Below, one piece after another: positions 16,097 through 24,109 of a stretch of 28,925 nucleotides of DNA. How positions within the stretch are numbered: position 1 is the first letter of the stretch; each line of letters opens with the position of its first letter. Source of the DNA: Pontimonas sp. (lineage in GTDB: Bacteria; Actinomycetota; Actinomycetes; Actinomycetales; Microbacteriaceae); contig JAFMKX010000001.1 in NCBI GenBank assembly GCA_017852615.1, positions 64,970 through 93,894 of the forward strand, written 5' to 3'. The notes beneath the pieces are model-generated. The model searched no databases. It worked only from the letters and a program-made list of their open reading frames with translations, and had not been told where the DNA came from. The translations under genes were made by a program, and so were the position numbers.

Positions 16097-16905
16097 CGAA
16101 GGGCCCACAGGGCAACAGCGCTGGCCGCAGCCACATTGAGGGAATCCACTCCGCCGTGCATGGGGATACTGACCACAGAATCAGCGCTATCGAGTGCCTG
16201 TTTCGTCAGACCCTCGCCTTCAGTGCCGAGGATCAACGCAAGCTTCTCCGGCGGGTGAGCGGCAAAAACATCCAGCGGGATGGCCTGGTCATCCAGGGCC
16301 AAAGCAGCGAGATGAAAATTCTGGTCGTGAAGTGCCTGGACCAGCTCTGCCCACGAAGCAGCCCTAGTCCAGGGGACCTGCATGACCGTGCCCATGCTCA
16401 CTCGAATGCTTCGACGATAGAGAGGATCAGCACAGGAAGCAGAAACAATGACCGCATCAGCACCTAAAGCGGCTGCGGAGCGAAAGGCCGCTCCCACATT
16501 GGTGTGGTCCACGATGTTTTCCAACACCACGATGGTGGTGGCCGAACTCAGCAGGGATTCGATAGTGGGCAAGTGTGGTCTCGCCATACTCGCCAGGGTG
16601 CCTCGATGCACATTGAAACCGGTGATGGATTCGATCATCCCGGCATCTTCTACATAAACCGGAAGGTCCTTGGTAGCTGCCGGAAACTTCTCCCCCAGGG
16701 CCAACACCGCGTCACTCCAGCGTGGTGTGGTGAGCACTGAGAGTGGTTGGTGGCCCGCGTTGAGAGCGCGCTCGAACACTCGGAGGGATTCAGCGAGATA
16801 GATCCCCGAGGCCGGTTCGGTAGCAGTGCGAAGCGCGACATCGGTGAGGTGTCGATAGTCCGAAACCGCAGGGTTATCGGGGTCAGCCAGAGTCTGTAAG
16901 CGCAT
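16093..16905 (-). CDS. SpoU/TrmH-family RNA 2'-O-ribose methyltransferase
   Basis: A 270-residue SPOUT enzyme that transfers methyl from SAM to a 2'-OH in rRNA or tRNA. An N-terminal substrate-binding domain (LTDVALRTATEP, GIYLAESLRVFERALNAG) precedes the knotted catalytic domain with motif 1 ENIVDHTNVGAAFRSAAALG (catalytic Asn and Arg), motif 2 LALILGTEGEGLT and motif 3 VSIPMHGGVDSLNVAAASAV. This resembles the TsnR/RlmB group, but the target nucleotide cannot be assigned. ATG 16905 has AGGTGA upstream. The stop lies in the CTAG shared with dnaE2. A 99-base gap separates it from the divergent sirtuin. Confidence 0.93.
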   Translation of the reverse strand: MRLQTLADPDNPAVSDYRHLTDVALRTATEPASGIYLAESLRVFERALNAGHQPLSVLTTPRWSDAVLALGEKFPAATKDLPVYVEDAGMIESITGFNVHRGTLASMARPHLPTIESLLSSATTIVVLENIVDHTNVGAAFRSAAALGADAVIVSASCADPLYRRSIRVSMGTVMQVPWTRAASWAELVQALHDQNFHLAALALDDQAIPLDVFAAHPPEKLALILGTEGEGLTKQALDSADSVVSIPMHGGVDSLNVAAASAVALWALR

Positions 16906-17004
16906 GGGCGTTCACCTGGCTTTCTGGAATGCGAAACATAATCGTAAAAAACGAACGTTACGCTCCAGATTACGCACAAAGACCGGTGGGGAGCTCACTC
17001 AGAG

Positions 17005-17853
17005 ATGGATGTCGTCCAATCCGAGGTAGAAGAGCTTATTGAGCGCGCCATCGAAACCCTCCACGGTAAACGAACGGCGGTGCTCACCGGTGCCGGAATT
17101 TCGACGGATTCGGGTATTCCTGACTATCGAGGTGAAGGTGCGCCCAAGACACACCCGATGACCCTGCAGAATTTTCTGGAATCGCCGTCCTATCGCCAAC
17201 GATATTGGTTGGGTTCCCACCTGGGTTGGGGTCGATTCGCTGGCGCTAAGCCCAATGCCGGACACACCGCCATAGCGCGGGCAGAAGAATCATCGGCATT
17301 TTCCGGGGTGGTCACCCAAAACGTGGATGCGCTGCACCATAAAGCCGGGTCGCTTCGGGTGGTGGATCTCCATGGACGACTCGACAAGGTTCGCTGTATT
17401 CACTGTGGGCAGGCTTACACCCGAGATGCCATTGCTACCACCATCGAGCAGCTCAATCCCTGGATCGCTGGAGAGCAGCTTGAGGGGAAGATGAAGCCCG
17501 ACGGTGACGTGGAAACCTCGTTGTCTGCCGACTTCGTTGTTCCCCCGTGTGAGTTATGCGAGGGCTTACTCAAACCAGAGGTCGTCTTCTTTGGCGAGAT
17601 GGTTCCCTTTTCGGTGTTTGACCAAGCCGCTGGTTTATTGGAGCGATCAGACGCTTTGTTAGTGGCGGGTTCTTCTCTGGTGGTGAACACCGGTATGCGA
17701 TTGGTGACCCTTGCCCACAAGCGAAAAAAGCCCATCGTGATCATCAATAGAGGCCCGACCAAGGCAGATCGCATGGCAACCGTTAGGATTGAGGGTGGAA
17801 CGTCAGAAACCCTTGACTCGATAGTGCAGGGTTTACGTTCTCAGGCTACGTAG
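17005..17853 (+). CDS. Sir2-family NAD-dependent protein deacylase (class II, SIRT4-like)
   Basis: A 282-residue sirtuin. Visible motifs are the NAD-binding GAGISTDSGIPDYRG (residues 29-43), TQNVD (Q105-D108), catalytic H123 in VVDLHGRL, the zinc site C131-x2-C134 and C182-x2-C185, and the C-terminal AGSSLVVNTG. The DSGIPDYRG form of the first motif and the 47-residue spacing between Cys pairs resemble class II (SIRT4-like) sirtuins more than E. coli CobB. The enzyme removes acyl groups from lysines using NAD; the substrate is unknown. It is probably cytoplasmic, with no membrane segment. ATG 17005 is at the start of the conserved region, with GGGGAG about 11 bases upstream. A TACGCT at 16959-16964 could serve as -10. 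The histidine phosphatase follows after 37 bases. Confidence 0.93.
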   Translation: MDVVQSEVEELIERAIETLHGKRTAVLTGAGISTDSGIPDYRGEGAPKTHPMTLQNFLESPSYRQRYWLGSHLGWGRFAGAKPNAGHTAIARAEESSAFSGVVTQNVDALHHKAGSLRVVDLHGRLDKVRCIHCGQAYTRDAIATTIEQLNPWIAGEQLEGKMKPDGDVETSLSADFVVPPCELCEGLLKPEVVFFGEMVPFSVFDQAAGLLERSDALLVAGSSLVVNTGMRLVTLAHKRKKPIVIINRGPTKADRMATVRIEGGTSETLDSIVQGLRSQAT

Positions 17854-17890
17854 CCGCAACTGCAACAGGGGCCGCGCCCCGAGGAGTGTC

Positions 17891-18520
17891 ATGACGCGTT
17901 TTTTTCTTGTGCGCCACGGTGAGACCGAATGGAATCGTGTACGCCGAATTCAAGGTGTCAGCGATATCCCGCTTAACGACACGGGTCGCGCGCAAGCGGC
18001 TGCCCTGGGCGACATCCTGGTCGGTCACAATTTCGACCTCATCGTCTCTAGCCCGCTGTCTCGGGCGGATGAGACGGCCAGAATTATTGCCCAGCGCCTG
18101 GGGATGCCCGCCCCCATCACCGTTCCGGATCTGATTGAGCGAAACTATGGTGAGGCGGAGGGCTCCAGCGGTGCTGACTTAGACCGTCGCTATCCCCCGG
18201 GAACAGATATTCCCGGTCGGGAAGACCGGGAAGTGGTGACCCAACGGGCTGTTCGGGTTCTTCACGACATGGCGATTCGGCACCCGCACGCGGATATTGT
18301 CGCCGTTGCTCACGGAGCGGTCATTCGCAGCGTGGTCGATTATGCAGCCCCTGGCCTGCATAAGGAGCCGATTACTAACTGTTCTGTTCATAGCTTCAGC
18401 CTTGTTGCTGGCACGCTGGAACTGGTTGCGTTTGATGACCCCATGGAGATTGCGTCACATCAGCTTGCTCAGGACGAGTTTGAAGACCAAAACCCCGTTG
18501 AGGCCAGAGAGCGCGGATAA
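17891..18520 (+). CDS. Histidine phosphatase family protein (phosphoglycerate mutase-like)
   Basis: A 209-residue enzyme of the histidine phosphatase branch 1. The N-terminal FFLVRHGETEWN carries the nucleophilic H9 in the RHG motif. IQGVSDIPLNDTGRAQA is the usual second block. Conserved Arg follows in VSSPLSRADETARIIA, then IERNYGEAEG, with the second catalytic H141 in VAVAHGAVIR. The length is typical of broad-specificity phosphatases, shorter than the phosphoglycerate mutase GpmA. The substrate is not predictable. ATG 17891 has GAGGAG four bases upstream. A short GGGGC-CGC-GCCCC hairpin (17868-17880) lies just before the ribosome binding site and has no T tract. Confidence 0.92.
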   Translation: MTRFFLVRHGETEWNRVRRIQGVSDIPLNDTGRAQAAALGDILVGHNFDLIVSSPLSRADETARIIAQRLGMPAPITVPDLIERNYGEAEGSSGADLDRRYPPGTDIPGREDREVVTQRAVRVLHDMAIRHPHADIVAVAHGAVIRSVVDYAAPGLHKEPITNCSVHSFSLVAGTLELVAFDDPMEIASHQLAQDEFEDQNPVEARERG

Positions 18521-18573
18521 GTCACTGCTGACAGGGTGTCCCCGGTCAATGGTCCGCACGGCTGTTGCTGGGC

Positions 18574-18588
18574 GCTTTAGACTAAAGC
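18574..18588. promoter_or_regulatory. 15-bp perfect palindrome upstream of treS, overlapping a possible -10
   Basis: GCTTTAG-A-CTAAAGC is a perfect 7+1+7 inverted repeat, 33 bases before GTG 18622. The one-base centre makes it unsuitable as an RNA hairpin but suitable as a dimer-binding operator. It includes TAGACT (18578-18583), which fits the TAnnnT -10 pattern. No clear -35 is seen. Operator function is inferred. Confidence 0.35.
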
Positions 18589-18621
18589 CTCGCCTAGCTC
18601 GAAACCCATAAAGGACTGCCC

Positions 18622-20343
18622 GTGGACTTCTCTCCCCCTTCCGTTCATCGCGGGTTGGAGCATGACCCCCAGTGGTACCGACGGGCCGTGTTTTACGAAG
18701 TGATGGTGCGCGCCTTTTATGACGCCGATGGTGACGGGGTGGGCGATATCCCCGGCCTGATTAGCAAACTGGACTACCTCGAGTGGCTCGGCATAGATGC
18801 CCTGTGGCTGCCGCCTTTTTACTCGTCCCCGCTGCGCGATGGTGGTTATGACGTCGCTGATTTCCGACAGGTGCTGCCGGAATTTGGCACGATTGACGAT
18901 TTTGGGGAGCTCGTCTCCCAGGCTCACGCCCGGAATATGAGGATCGTGATGGATTTACCCCTCAATCACACCTCGGTCGAACACGCGTGGTTTGTATCGT
19001 CACGCTCGGATCCGCAAGGACCCTATGGAGACTACTACGTCTGGTCGGACACAGACAAGATCAGAGAACAAATCCGGGTAATTTTCACTGATACGGAAGA
19101 ATCAAACTGGGCTTTCGATTCCGTCCGACGCCAGTTTTACTTCCACAGATTTTTCTCTCACCAGCCTGACTTGAACTACCACAACCCCAAAGTCCACGAC
19201 GAAATTCACGACATTGCTCGCTTCTGGCTGGACATGGGCGTCGATGGTTTCCGATTAGACGCGGTGCCCTACCTCTACGAATCTGACGAGGGCAGCGGGG
19301 AAAGCGAACCCGAGACTCACGAATTTTTGGAGCGATTCAGAGCCTTTATCGATGCAGAGTTTCCCGGCCGTGTGTTGATTGCGGAGGCAAACCAGTGGCC
19401 TCGCGAAGTCGCCGCGTATTTGGGGACTGAAGAGAAGCCCCAGTGCCATATGGCTTTTGATTTCCCGATCATGCCCCGAATTTTCTATGCACTTCGCTCC
19501 CAACAAACGGCAAGCCTGAACGCTGTGCTGAAAGAGACGACCGAGGTGCCCTCGGGTGCCGCCTGGGGTGTCTTCCTGCGCAACCATGATGAATTAACGC
19601 TGGAGATGGTCACCGAGGAGGAGCGCCAGGCGCTCTATGGCTGGTATGCCTATGACCCGAGGATGCGGGTCAACGTCGGCATTCGCCGCCGCCTTGCTCC
19701 CCTACTGGATAACTCTCGCTCGGAGCTCCAGTTGGCACACGCGCTCTTACTCTCGCTCGCCGGCAGTCCTTTTCTCTACTACGGGGATGAAATAGGGATG
19801 GGCGACAATATCTGGCTGGAGGACCGCGATAGTTCGCGTACCCCGATGCAATGGACGCCTGATCGCAACGCTGGCTTCTCTTCTGCTGATGCGGGCAAAC
19901 TATTCCTACCGGTGGTCCAATCACTGGTCTATAACTATCAGTCGGCGAATGTCGAAACCCAGCTGGCTCAACAGGCGTCGTTGCTGCACTGGGTGCGCAC
20001 TATGGTCCATGTGCGCAAGAATCACCCAGTTTTTGGGGTGGGATCCATGACCGTGGTGCCCACGGATTCGCCGAGTGCTTTGGCCTTTATTCGGGACATG
20101 CCCGCTTCGGAATGTCGCCCGGGTGAGCGGCCCGAAACGGTGTTGTGTGTGTATTCGTTCTCGCATAACCCCCTTGCCGTGTCGCTGACACTGCCCGAAG
20201 AGTTCAGGGCCAACAAAGTGACAGACGTCTTTGGTGGGAGCACTTTTCCCGCACCGAGCGAGCAAGGACACATCACCTTGGCTTTGCCGCCACAAAGCTT
20301 CTACTGGCTCTCTCTTGCCGGCGTTAAGGCTTCGGTAACCTAG
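18622..20343 (+). CDS. treS: Trehalose synthase (maltose alpha-D-glucosyltransferase) TreS
   Basis: A GH13 enzyme of 573 residues that interconverts maltose and trehalose. In actinobacteria it connects trehalose with the maltose-1-phosphate/GlgE route to alpha-glucan. Visible motifs: N-terminal WYRRAVFYEVMVRAFYDADG, typical of TreS; the LPLNHTS loop; nucleophile D213 in VDGFRLDAVPYL; acid/base E255 in VLIAEANQWP; transition-state D323 in FLRNHDELTLE; and MQWTPDRNAGF. The length is that of stand-alone TreS, with no fused maltokinase. Start GTG 18622 has AAGGA six bases upstream. The gap of 100 bases after the phosphatase holds a palindrome that may be an operator. The exonuclease follows within 11 bases. 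glgC, 1.9 kb downstream, belongs to the same glucan metabolism. Confidence 0.95.
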   Translation: MDFSPPSVHRGLEHDPQWYRRAVFYEVMVRAFYDADGDGVGDIPGLISKLDYLEWLGIDALWLPPFYSSPLRDGGYDVADFRQVLPEFGTIDDFGELVSQAHARNMRIVMDLPLNHTSVEHAWFVSSRSDPQGPYGDYYVWSDTDKIREQIRVIFTDTEESNWAFDSVRRQFYFHRFFSHQPDLNYHNPKVHDEIHDIARFWLDMGVDGFRLDAVPYLYESDEGSGESEPETHEFLERFRAFIDAEFPGRVLIAEANQWPREVAAYLGTEEKPQCHMAFDFPIMPRIFYALRSQQTASLNAVLKETTEVPSGAAWGVFLRNHDELTLEMVTEEERQALYGWYAYDPRMRVNVGIRRRLAPLLDNSRSELQLAHALLLSLAGSPFLYYGDEIGMGDNIWLEDRDSSRTPMQWTPDRNAGFSSADAGKLFLPVVQSLVYNYQSANVETQLAQQASLLHWVRTMVHVRKNHPVFGVGSMTVVPTDSPSALAFIRDMPASECRPGERPETVLCVYSFSHNPLAVSLTLPEEFRANKVTDVFGGSTFPAPSEQGHITLALPPQSFYWLSLAGVKASVT

Positions 20344-20354
20344 GCTCTGTGACT

Positions 20355-21044
20355 ATGGCCCACTGGAGTGACACCCTCGCAGTTTTCGACACCGAGACCA
20401 CCGGCTTGGATACTCGCTCCTCCCGCATCGTCACGGCTTTTGTGGGACTTATCGACGCGCAGGGCAACACGGTGGAGGCTGCCTCCTGGTTAGCTAACCC
20501 CGGCGTCCCGATTCCTCAACAGGCTTCCGATGTTCACGGCATCACCGATGAGATTGCCACCCGTGATGGCAGGCCAGCACACGAGGTTGTCGCAGAGATT
20601 GGCACGACTCTCGGTGGTTATCTTTCCCGAGGAATACCGGTCGTGGCGTACAACGCGAGTTATGACTTTTCTATCCTTCACCACGAAATGGTGCGCCACG
20701 GTTTGAGCCCCCTGAGCGATCCTCGTCCGATTGTGGACCCTTTGGTTCTTGACAGGGCTCTCGACACCTACCGCAAAGGCAAGCGAACCCTGCAAATGGC
20801 GACCGCGCATTACCTGGTGCGATTTGATGACGCCCACACGGCCGATGCCGACGCGATTGCGTCAGGCCGGGTAGCGCAAGCGATCCTCACGAAGTTTGCC
20901 GCCGAGCTAGACGGTGATGCCAATTGGCTCCACGACCAACAAATTGAGTGGGCTAAAGCGTGGGCTGAGAACTACCAGAAATACCGCCGCACTCACGGCG
21001 ACCCCAACTTCCGCGCGAGCGGAGATTGGCCTGTGAGTATTTAG
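20355..21044 (+). CDS. DEDDh 3'-5' exonuclease (DnaQ/epsilon-like)
   Basis: A 229-residue exonuclease of the DEDD superfamily. Exo I is LAVFDTETTGLD with the first Asp/Glu pair, Exo II is VVAYNASYDFSILHHEM, and Exo III is DDAHTADADAIASGR with the His and Asp of the DEDDh type. Two metal ions bind these acids and hydrolyse DNA or RNA from the 3' end. It could be a stand-alone proofreading or repair nuclease; it lacks the BRCT or UvrC domains of longer actinobacterial DnaQ-like proteins. ATG 20355 is preferred; GTG 20349, two codons earlier, is also possible. Spacing from treS is 11 bases, so the two are probably co-transcribed. The stop shares TTAG with the convergent rpmE2 stop. Confidence 0.92.
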   Translation: MAHWSDTLAVFDTETTGLDTRSSRIVTAFVGLIDAQGNTVEAASWLANPGVPIPQQASDVHGITDEIATRDGRPAHEVVAEIGTTLGGYLSRGIPVVAYNASYDFSILHHEMVRHGLSPLSDPRPIVDPLVLDRALDTYRKGKRTLQMATAHYLVRFDDAHTADADAIASGRVAQAILTKFAAELDGDANWLHDQQIEWAKAWAENYQKYRRTHGDPNFRASGDWPVSI

Positions 21045-21292
21045 GCGCCGAAGTTCTTGAAGCGCTGGTTGAACTTCTCCACACGTCCGGCAGAGTCCAG
21101 GATGCGCTGCTTACCCGTGTAGAACGGGTGCGAGGCACTGGAAATTTCCACGTCAATGACGGGGTAGGTGTTGCCGTCTTCGAATTCAATCGTCTTGTCG
21201 CTCGTACGGGTGGAACGAGTCAAAAAGCTCTCCCCCGAGGTCAAGTCGCGAAACACGATGGGAGCGTACTCGGGGTGAATGTCAGCCTTCAT
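21041..21292 (-). CDS. rpmE2: 50S ribosomal protein L31 type B
   Basis: An 83-residue L31 of the zinc-independent B type. It begins MKADIHPEYAPIVFRDLTSG and contains the type B block SSASHPFYTGKQRILDSAGRV and the end KFNQRFKNFG. The zinc-binding CxxC of type A L31 is absent and the protein has no Cys at all. L31 bridges the large and small subunits. In many actinobacteria type B paralogues are expressed when zinc is low; whether a type A copy exists elsewhere is unknown. AAGGAC lies about nine bases before ATG 21292, and TAAAGT at 21354-21349 on the minus strand could be a -10. No clear Zur operator is visible. Confidence 0.96.
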   Translation of the reverse strand: MKADIHPEYAPIVFRDLTSGESFLTRSTRTSDKTIEFEDGNTYPVIDVEISSASHPFYTGKQRILDSAGRVEKFNQRFKNFGA

Positions 21293-21363
21293 TGCATAAG
21301 TCCTTAGATGAAACGGTGCCAGCGTCTCTTAATGCTGACCAAAGCGCTACTTTACCAGTATTT

Positions 21364-22146
21364 TCACAATGCTGTGGCCTGATAACGACCATTGTTATGT
21401 GTAATCGACAGCGGCCGACCAAATGCCTCGCTCATCACATCACCGGTGAGCGTGTCCTCGATAGGACCCTGGGCAACAATGTGTCCATTATCCAGCACTA
21501 GAAGGTGTGTGAATCCACTGGGAATTTCTTCGACATGATGCGTCACCATGACCATGGCGGGTGAGCTGGACTCGGAAGCAAAGTGGTGCAACATCTCGAT
21601 GACGTCCTCTCGAGAGCCGACATCCAAGCTCCCTGCGGGCTCATCCAAGAGAAGGAGCTCGGGATCCGTCATCACGGAACGCGCTATTTGGACTCGCTTG
21701 CGTTCACCATCCGACAAGGTGCCCATCGTGGCCTGAGCGAGGTGATCTAGGCGCCATTCAGAGAGCACTCGCAGGGCTCTGCGAACATCGATGTCTTCGT
21801 AATCCTCTCGCCAACGTCCGGTGACCCCATAAGCCGCGGTGAGCACGGCATCCGTGACCGTTTCGTTGAAGGGAATTCGATGGGACATATCGCTAGAGGC
21901 AAACCCGACCCGTGGCCGTAGCTCGAAAACATCGGTCGATCCCATCACGTTGCCGAGAACCTTGACCGTGCCCGAGCTTGGATGCACCAAGGACGCCAAA
22001 ATCGCCAAGAGAGTCGTCTTTCCCGCACCATTGGGACCGAGAATGACCCACCGCTGGGACGAGTCAATAGTCCAGGAGATATTGGAAAGAATTGTGCGGG
22101 AGTCGCGAATAAAATCGACGGATTCGAAGGATGCGACGGTGGCCAT
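21364..22146 (-). CDS. Stand-alone ABC transporter ATP-binding protein
   Basis: A single ATPase domain of about 260 residues. Walker A is LGPNGAGKTTLLAILASL, the signature is LSDGERKRVQIARSVM with Asp in place of the second Gly of LSGGQ, Walker B is LLLLDEPAGSLD, and the H-loop is VMVTHHVEEI. The LSxGExxR form resembles ModF/YlmA-like ATPases. No permease or binding protein is adjacent, so it may not power a transporter; its role is unknown. ATG 22146 is selected over upstream ATGs at 22164 and 22179 because GGGGA lies five bases before it and the fold starts soon after. It is divergent from glgC with about 70 bases between the starts. Confidence 0.88.
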   Translation of the reverse strand: MATVASFESVDFIRDSRTILSNISWTIDSSQRWVILGPNGAGKTTLLAILASLVHPSSGTVKVLGNVMGSTDVFELRPRVGFASSDMSHRIPFNETVTDAVLTAAYGVTGRWREDYEDIDVRRALRVLSEWRLDHLAQATMGTLSDGERKRVQIARSVMTDPELLLLDEPAGSLDVGSREDVIEMLHHFASESSSPAMVMVTHHVEEIPSGFTHLLVLDNGHIVAQGPIEDTLTGDVMSEAFGRPLSITHNNGRYQATAL

Positions 22147-22205
22147 AACTGTCCCCACCATACTCCACCGAGAGCTCAAAGCTCGTGAGGATTAACCACA
22201 TCGGC

Positions 22206-22211
22206 TACGCT
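22206..22211 (+). promoter_or_regulatory. Putative -10 element of glgC (leaderless)
   Basis: TACGCT matches TAnnnT and ends six bases before ATG 22218, the start that fits the conserved GlgC N-terminus. A transcript would begin at or next to the ATG. GAGGG directly before the ATG is too close to act as a ribosome binding site, which supports leaderless initiation. No strong -35. Confidence 0.4.
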
Positions 22212-22217
22212 GAGGGC

Positions 22218-23459
22218 ATGGCCCCACCCAAGGTGTTCGGGATTGTCTTAGCAGGTGGCGAAGGCAAACGTCTCATGCCCCTGACGGCAGATCGCGCGAA
22301 GCCGGCCGTCCCCTTCGCTGGCCACTACCGTCTGATCGATTTCGCCATTTCTAATCTGATCAACTCAAGCCTGCGTCAGATTGTCGTGCTCACCCAATAC
22401 AAATCCCATTCGTTGGACCGACATGTTTCCCAAATGTGGCGTTTGAGCGGAATGTTGAACGCGTATGTGGCTTCGGTGCCTGCTCAGCAGCGTCTGGGTA
22501 AGAGATGGTTTGCCGGTTCGGCTGATGCAATTTTTCAAAGTTTGAACCTGATTCGCGACGAAAAGCCTGACCTGGTCGTTGTCGTGGGCGCAGACCACGT
22601 CTACCGAATGGACTTTCAACAAATGGTGGACGCCCATCTCGCCAGTGGCGCTTCGGTTACTGTCGCTGGAATCCGCCAGCCCAAAGAACTTTCCGATCAG
22701 TTCGGAGTCATTGAGACCGATCCCGACAATCCTGAGATGATTGCTCGTTTTCTCGAAAAGCCCAAAGATGCCGCGGGCCTCAGCGACTCACCGGATGAGG
22801 TATTGGCCTCCATGGGTAACTATGTCTTCACCACGAGCGCCCTGATAGACGCCGTGCGCAGCGATGCCAAAGATGTCGAGTCAGAACACGACATGGGCGG
22901 AAACATCATCCCTGCGTTTGTGGAGCAGGGCACAGCAGGCGTGTACGACCTTTCGCGCAACACCGTTCCCGGGGCAAAGGAACGCGATCGTTTCTATTGG
23001 CGTGATGTGGGAACAATTGACGCTTTCTTTGAAGCTCACCAGGACCTTGTGTCGAAGGATCCGGTCTTTAACCTCTTCAACAGCGATTGGCCGATTTACT
23101 CGCAACAGTGGAATTCTCCCCCGGCAAAATTCGTGGAGGACGCCAACGGTAACGCTGGTTCGCTGTCGGAATCGACGGTGTCGCTTGGCTGTTATGTGGT
23201 GGGAGCAACGGTATCGGGCAGCGTCTTGGGTCCATGGGTGAAGATTGATTCGGGTGCCCATGTGGAAGATTCCATACTGTTTGAGCGCGTGGTGGTGGGC
23301 GCCGGAGCTCATATCAAACACGCAATCCTGGATAAAGACGTGGTGATTGAGCCTGGCGCACAGGTGGGTGTGGACTCCGTCGCGGATCGAGCACGAGGCT
23401 TTACTATCTCTCCCAGCGGTGTGACGGTGGTCGCTAAAGGAGTAGTGGTTACGGCGTGA
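22218..23459 (+). CDS. glgC: Glucose-1-phosphate adenylyltransferase GlgC
   Basis: The 413-residue enzyme makes ADP-glucose from glucose-1-phosphate and ATP, the committed step of glycogen synthesis and, in actinobacteria, of the GlgM/GlgE glucan route. It has the pyrophosphorylase signature VLAGGEGKRLMPLTADRAKP (from residue 10), the substrate block VVVVGADHVYRMD, sugar-phosphate site MARFLEKPKD-like (MIARFLEKPKDA), FYWRDVGTIDAFFEAH, and a C-terminal left-handed beta helix (GCYVVGATVSGSVLGPWVKI). Start ATG 22218 is preferred over GTG 22185, which would add 11 non-conserved residues and overlap a likely -10. serB begins within its stop codon (GTGA overlap). Confidence 0.96.
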   Translation: MAPPKVFGIVLAGGEGKRLMPLTADRAKPAVPFAGHYRLIDFAISNLINSSLRQIVVLTQYKSHSLDRHVSQMWRLSGMLNAYVASVPAQQRLGKRWFAGSADAIFQSLNLIRDEKPDLVVVVGADHVYRMDFQQMVDAHLASGASVTVAGIRQPKELSDQFGVIETDPDNPEMIARFLEKPKDAAGLSDSPDEVLASMGNYVFTTSALIDAVRSDAKDVESEHDMGGNIIPAFVEQGTAGVYDLSRNTVPGAKERDRFYWRDVGTIDAFFEAHQDLVSKDPVFNLFNSDWPIYSQQWNSPPAKFVEDANGNAGSLSESTVSLGCYVVGATVSGSVLGPWVKIDSGAHVEDSILFERVVVGAGAHIKHAILDKDVVIEPGAQVGVDSVADRARGFTISPSGVTVVAKGVVVTA

Positions 23460-24109
23460 GCGGCCCGAGGTTTCTCGTGGTGTTGGACGTGGATTCAACC
23501 CTCACCCGAGACGAGGGTATCGATTTACTCGCGGCGGCAATTTCGGAGGATGTTGCGAACACGGTTGCGGGGATTACGGCCTCGGCGATGCGGGGAGAAA
23601 TTGATTTTGAGCAGTCCCTGAGGCAGCGAGTGGGCGCTTTGAAGGGAGTCACGAGGGATCAGATGTCCCACGCGATTTCCCAAGTTCGCATCACACCGGG
23701 AGCACAAGAGCTTATTTCCCGTGCGCACGAGCTCGGTCACCTGGTGGGTGCTGTCTCCGGGGGCTTTCATGACATGGTCGACCCTCTGGCAGATGAATTA
23801 ACCATCGATATCCACGCTGCTAATCGGTTGGAATGGAAAGGCGGAGTTCTCACCGGCGAAGTGGTGGGTCCGATCATTGATGCGAAGGCCAAAGCGAGCA
23901 CCCTGGAGCAGTGGGCGCTGGCACATGACATTGACCTGCTCAACACGGTGGCTATCGGCGATGGAGGCAATGACGTCGAGATGTTGCGCCTGGCGGGTGT
24001 CGGTATCGCATTTATGGCTAAGCCGATCGCCCAACAGGCTGCTGATGTAAGCATCAATGAACCAGATCTGTCGCTGGTGCTCGGGATACTGGCTGAGCGT
24101 TGGGGCTAG
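23456..24109 (+). CDS. serB: Phosphoserine phosphatase SerB
   Basis: A HAD-family phosphatase of 217 residues catalysing the last step of serine synthesis. Motif I is FLVVLDVDSTLTRDEGIDLLA, with nucleophilic Asp and the DxDST plus Glu typical of SerB. Motif II is VGAVSGGFHDMVDPLA, the Lys is in IIDAKAKASTLEQWA, and motif III is VAIGDGGNDVEMLRLAG. The length is that of the catalytic domain alone, without the N-terminal ACT domains found in mycobacterial SerB2. GTG 23456 overlaps the glgC stop by four bases (GTGA), so translation is coupled. Its stop shares CTAG with the convergent fabG. Confidence 0.95.
   Translation: MSGPRFLVVLDVDSTLTRDEGIDLLAAAISEDVANTVAGITASAMRGEIDFEQSLRQRVGALKGVTRDQMSHAISQVRITPGAQELISRAHELGHLVGAVSGGFHDMVDPLADELTIDIHAANRLEWKGGVLTGEVVGPIIDAKAKASTLEQWALAHDIDLLNTVAIGDGGNDVEMLRLAGVGIAFMAKPIAQQAADVSINEPDLSLVLGILAERWG

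Noticed and set aside
16940..16965. CGTAA/TTACG inverted repeat between TrmH and sirtuin genes as an SOS-like box
   Set aside because: GAACGTT does not keep the N4 spacing of a LexA box and the repeat is short and imperfect.
17868..17880. GGGGC-CGC-GCCCC hairpin as a terminator of the sirtuin gene
   Set aside because: The 5-pair stem has no T tract and abuts the ribosome binding site of the next gene; at most a weak translational effect.
21300..21400. Possible Zur operator upstream of rpmE2 (TGAAAAT on the minus strand)
   Set aside because: Only one half-site is present; the other half does not match the actinobacterial Zur palindrome.
22881..23498. 205-residue open frame antisense to glgC
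   Set aside because: Shadow of the glgC/serB coding frames; no recognisable domain and no start signals.
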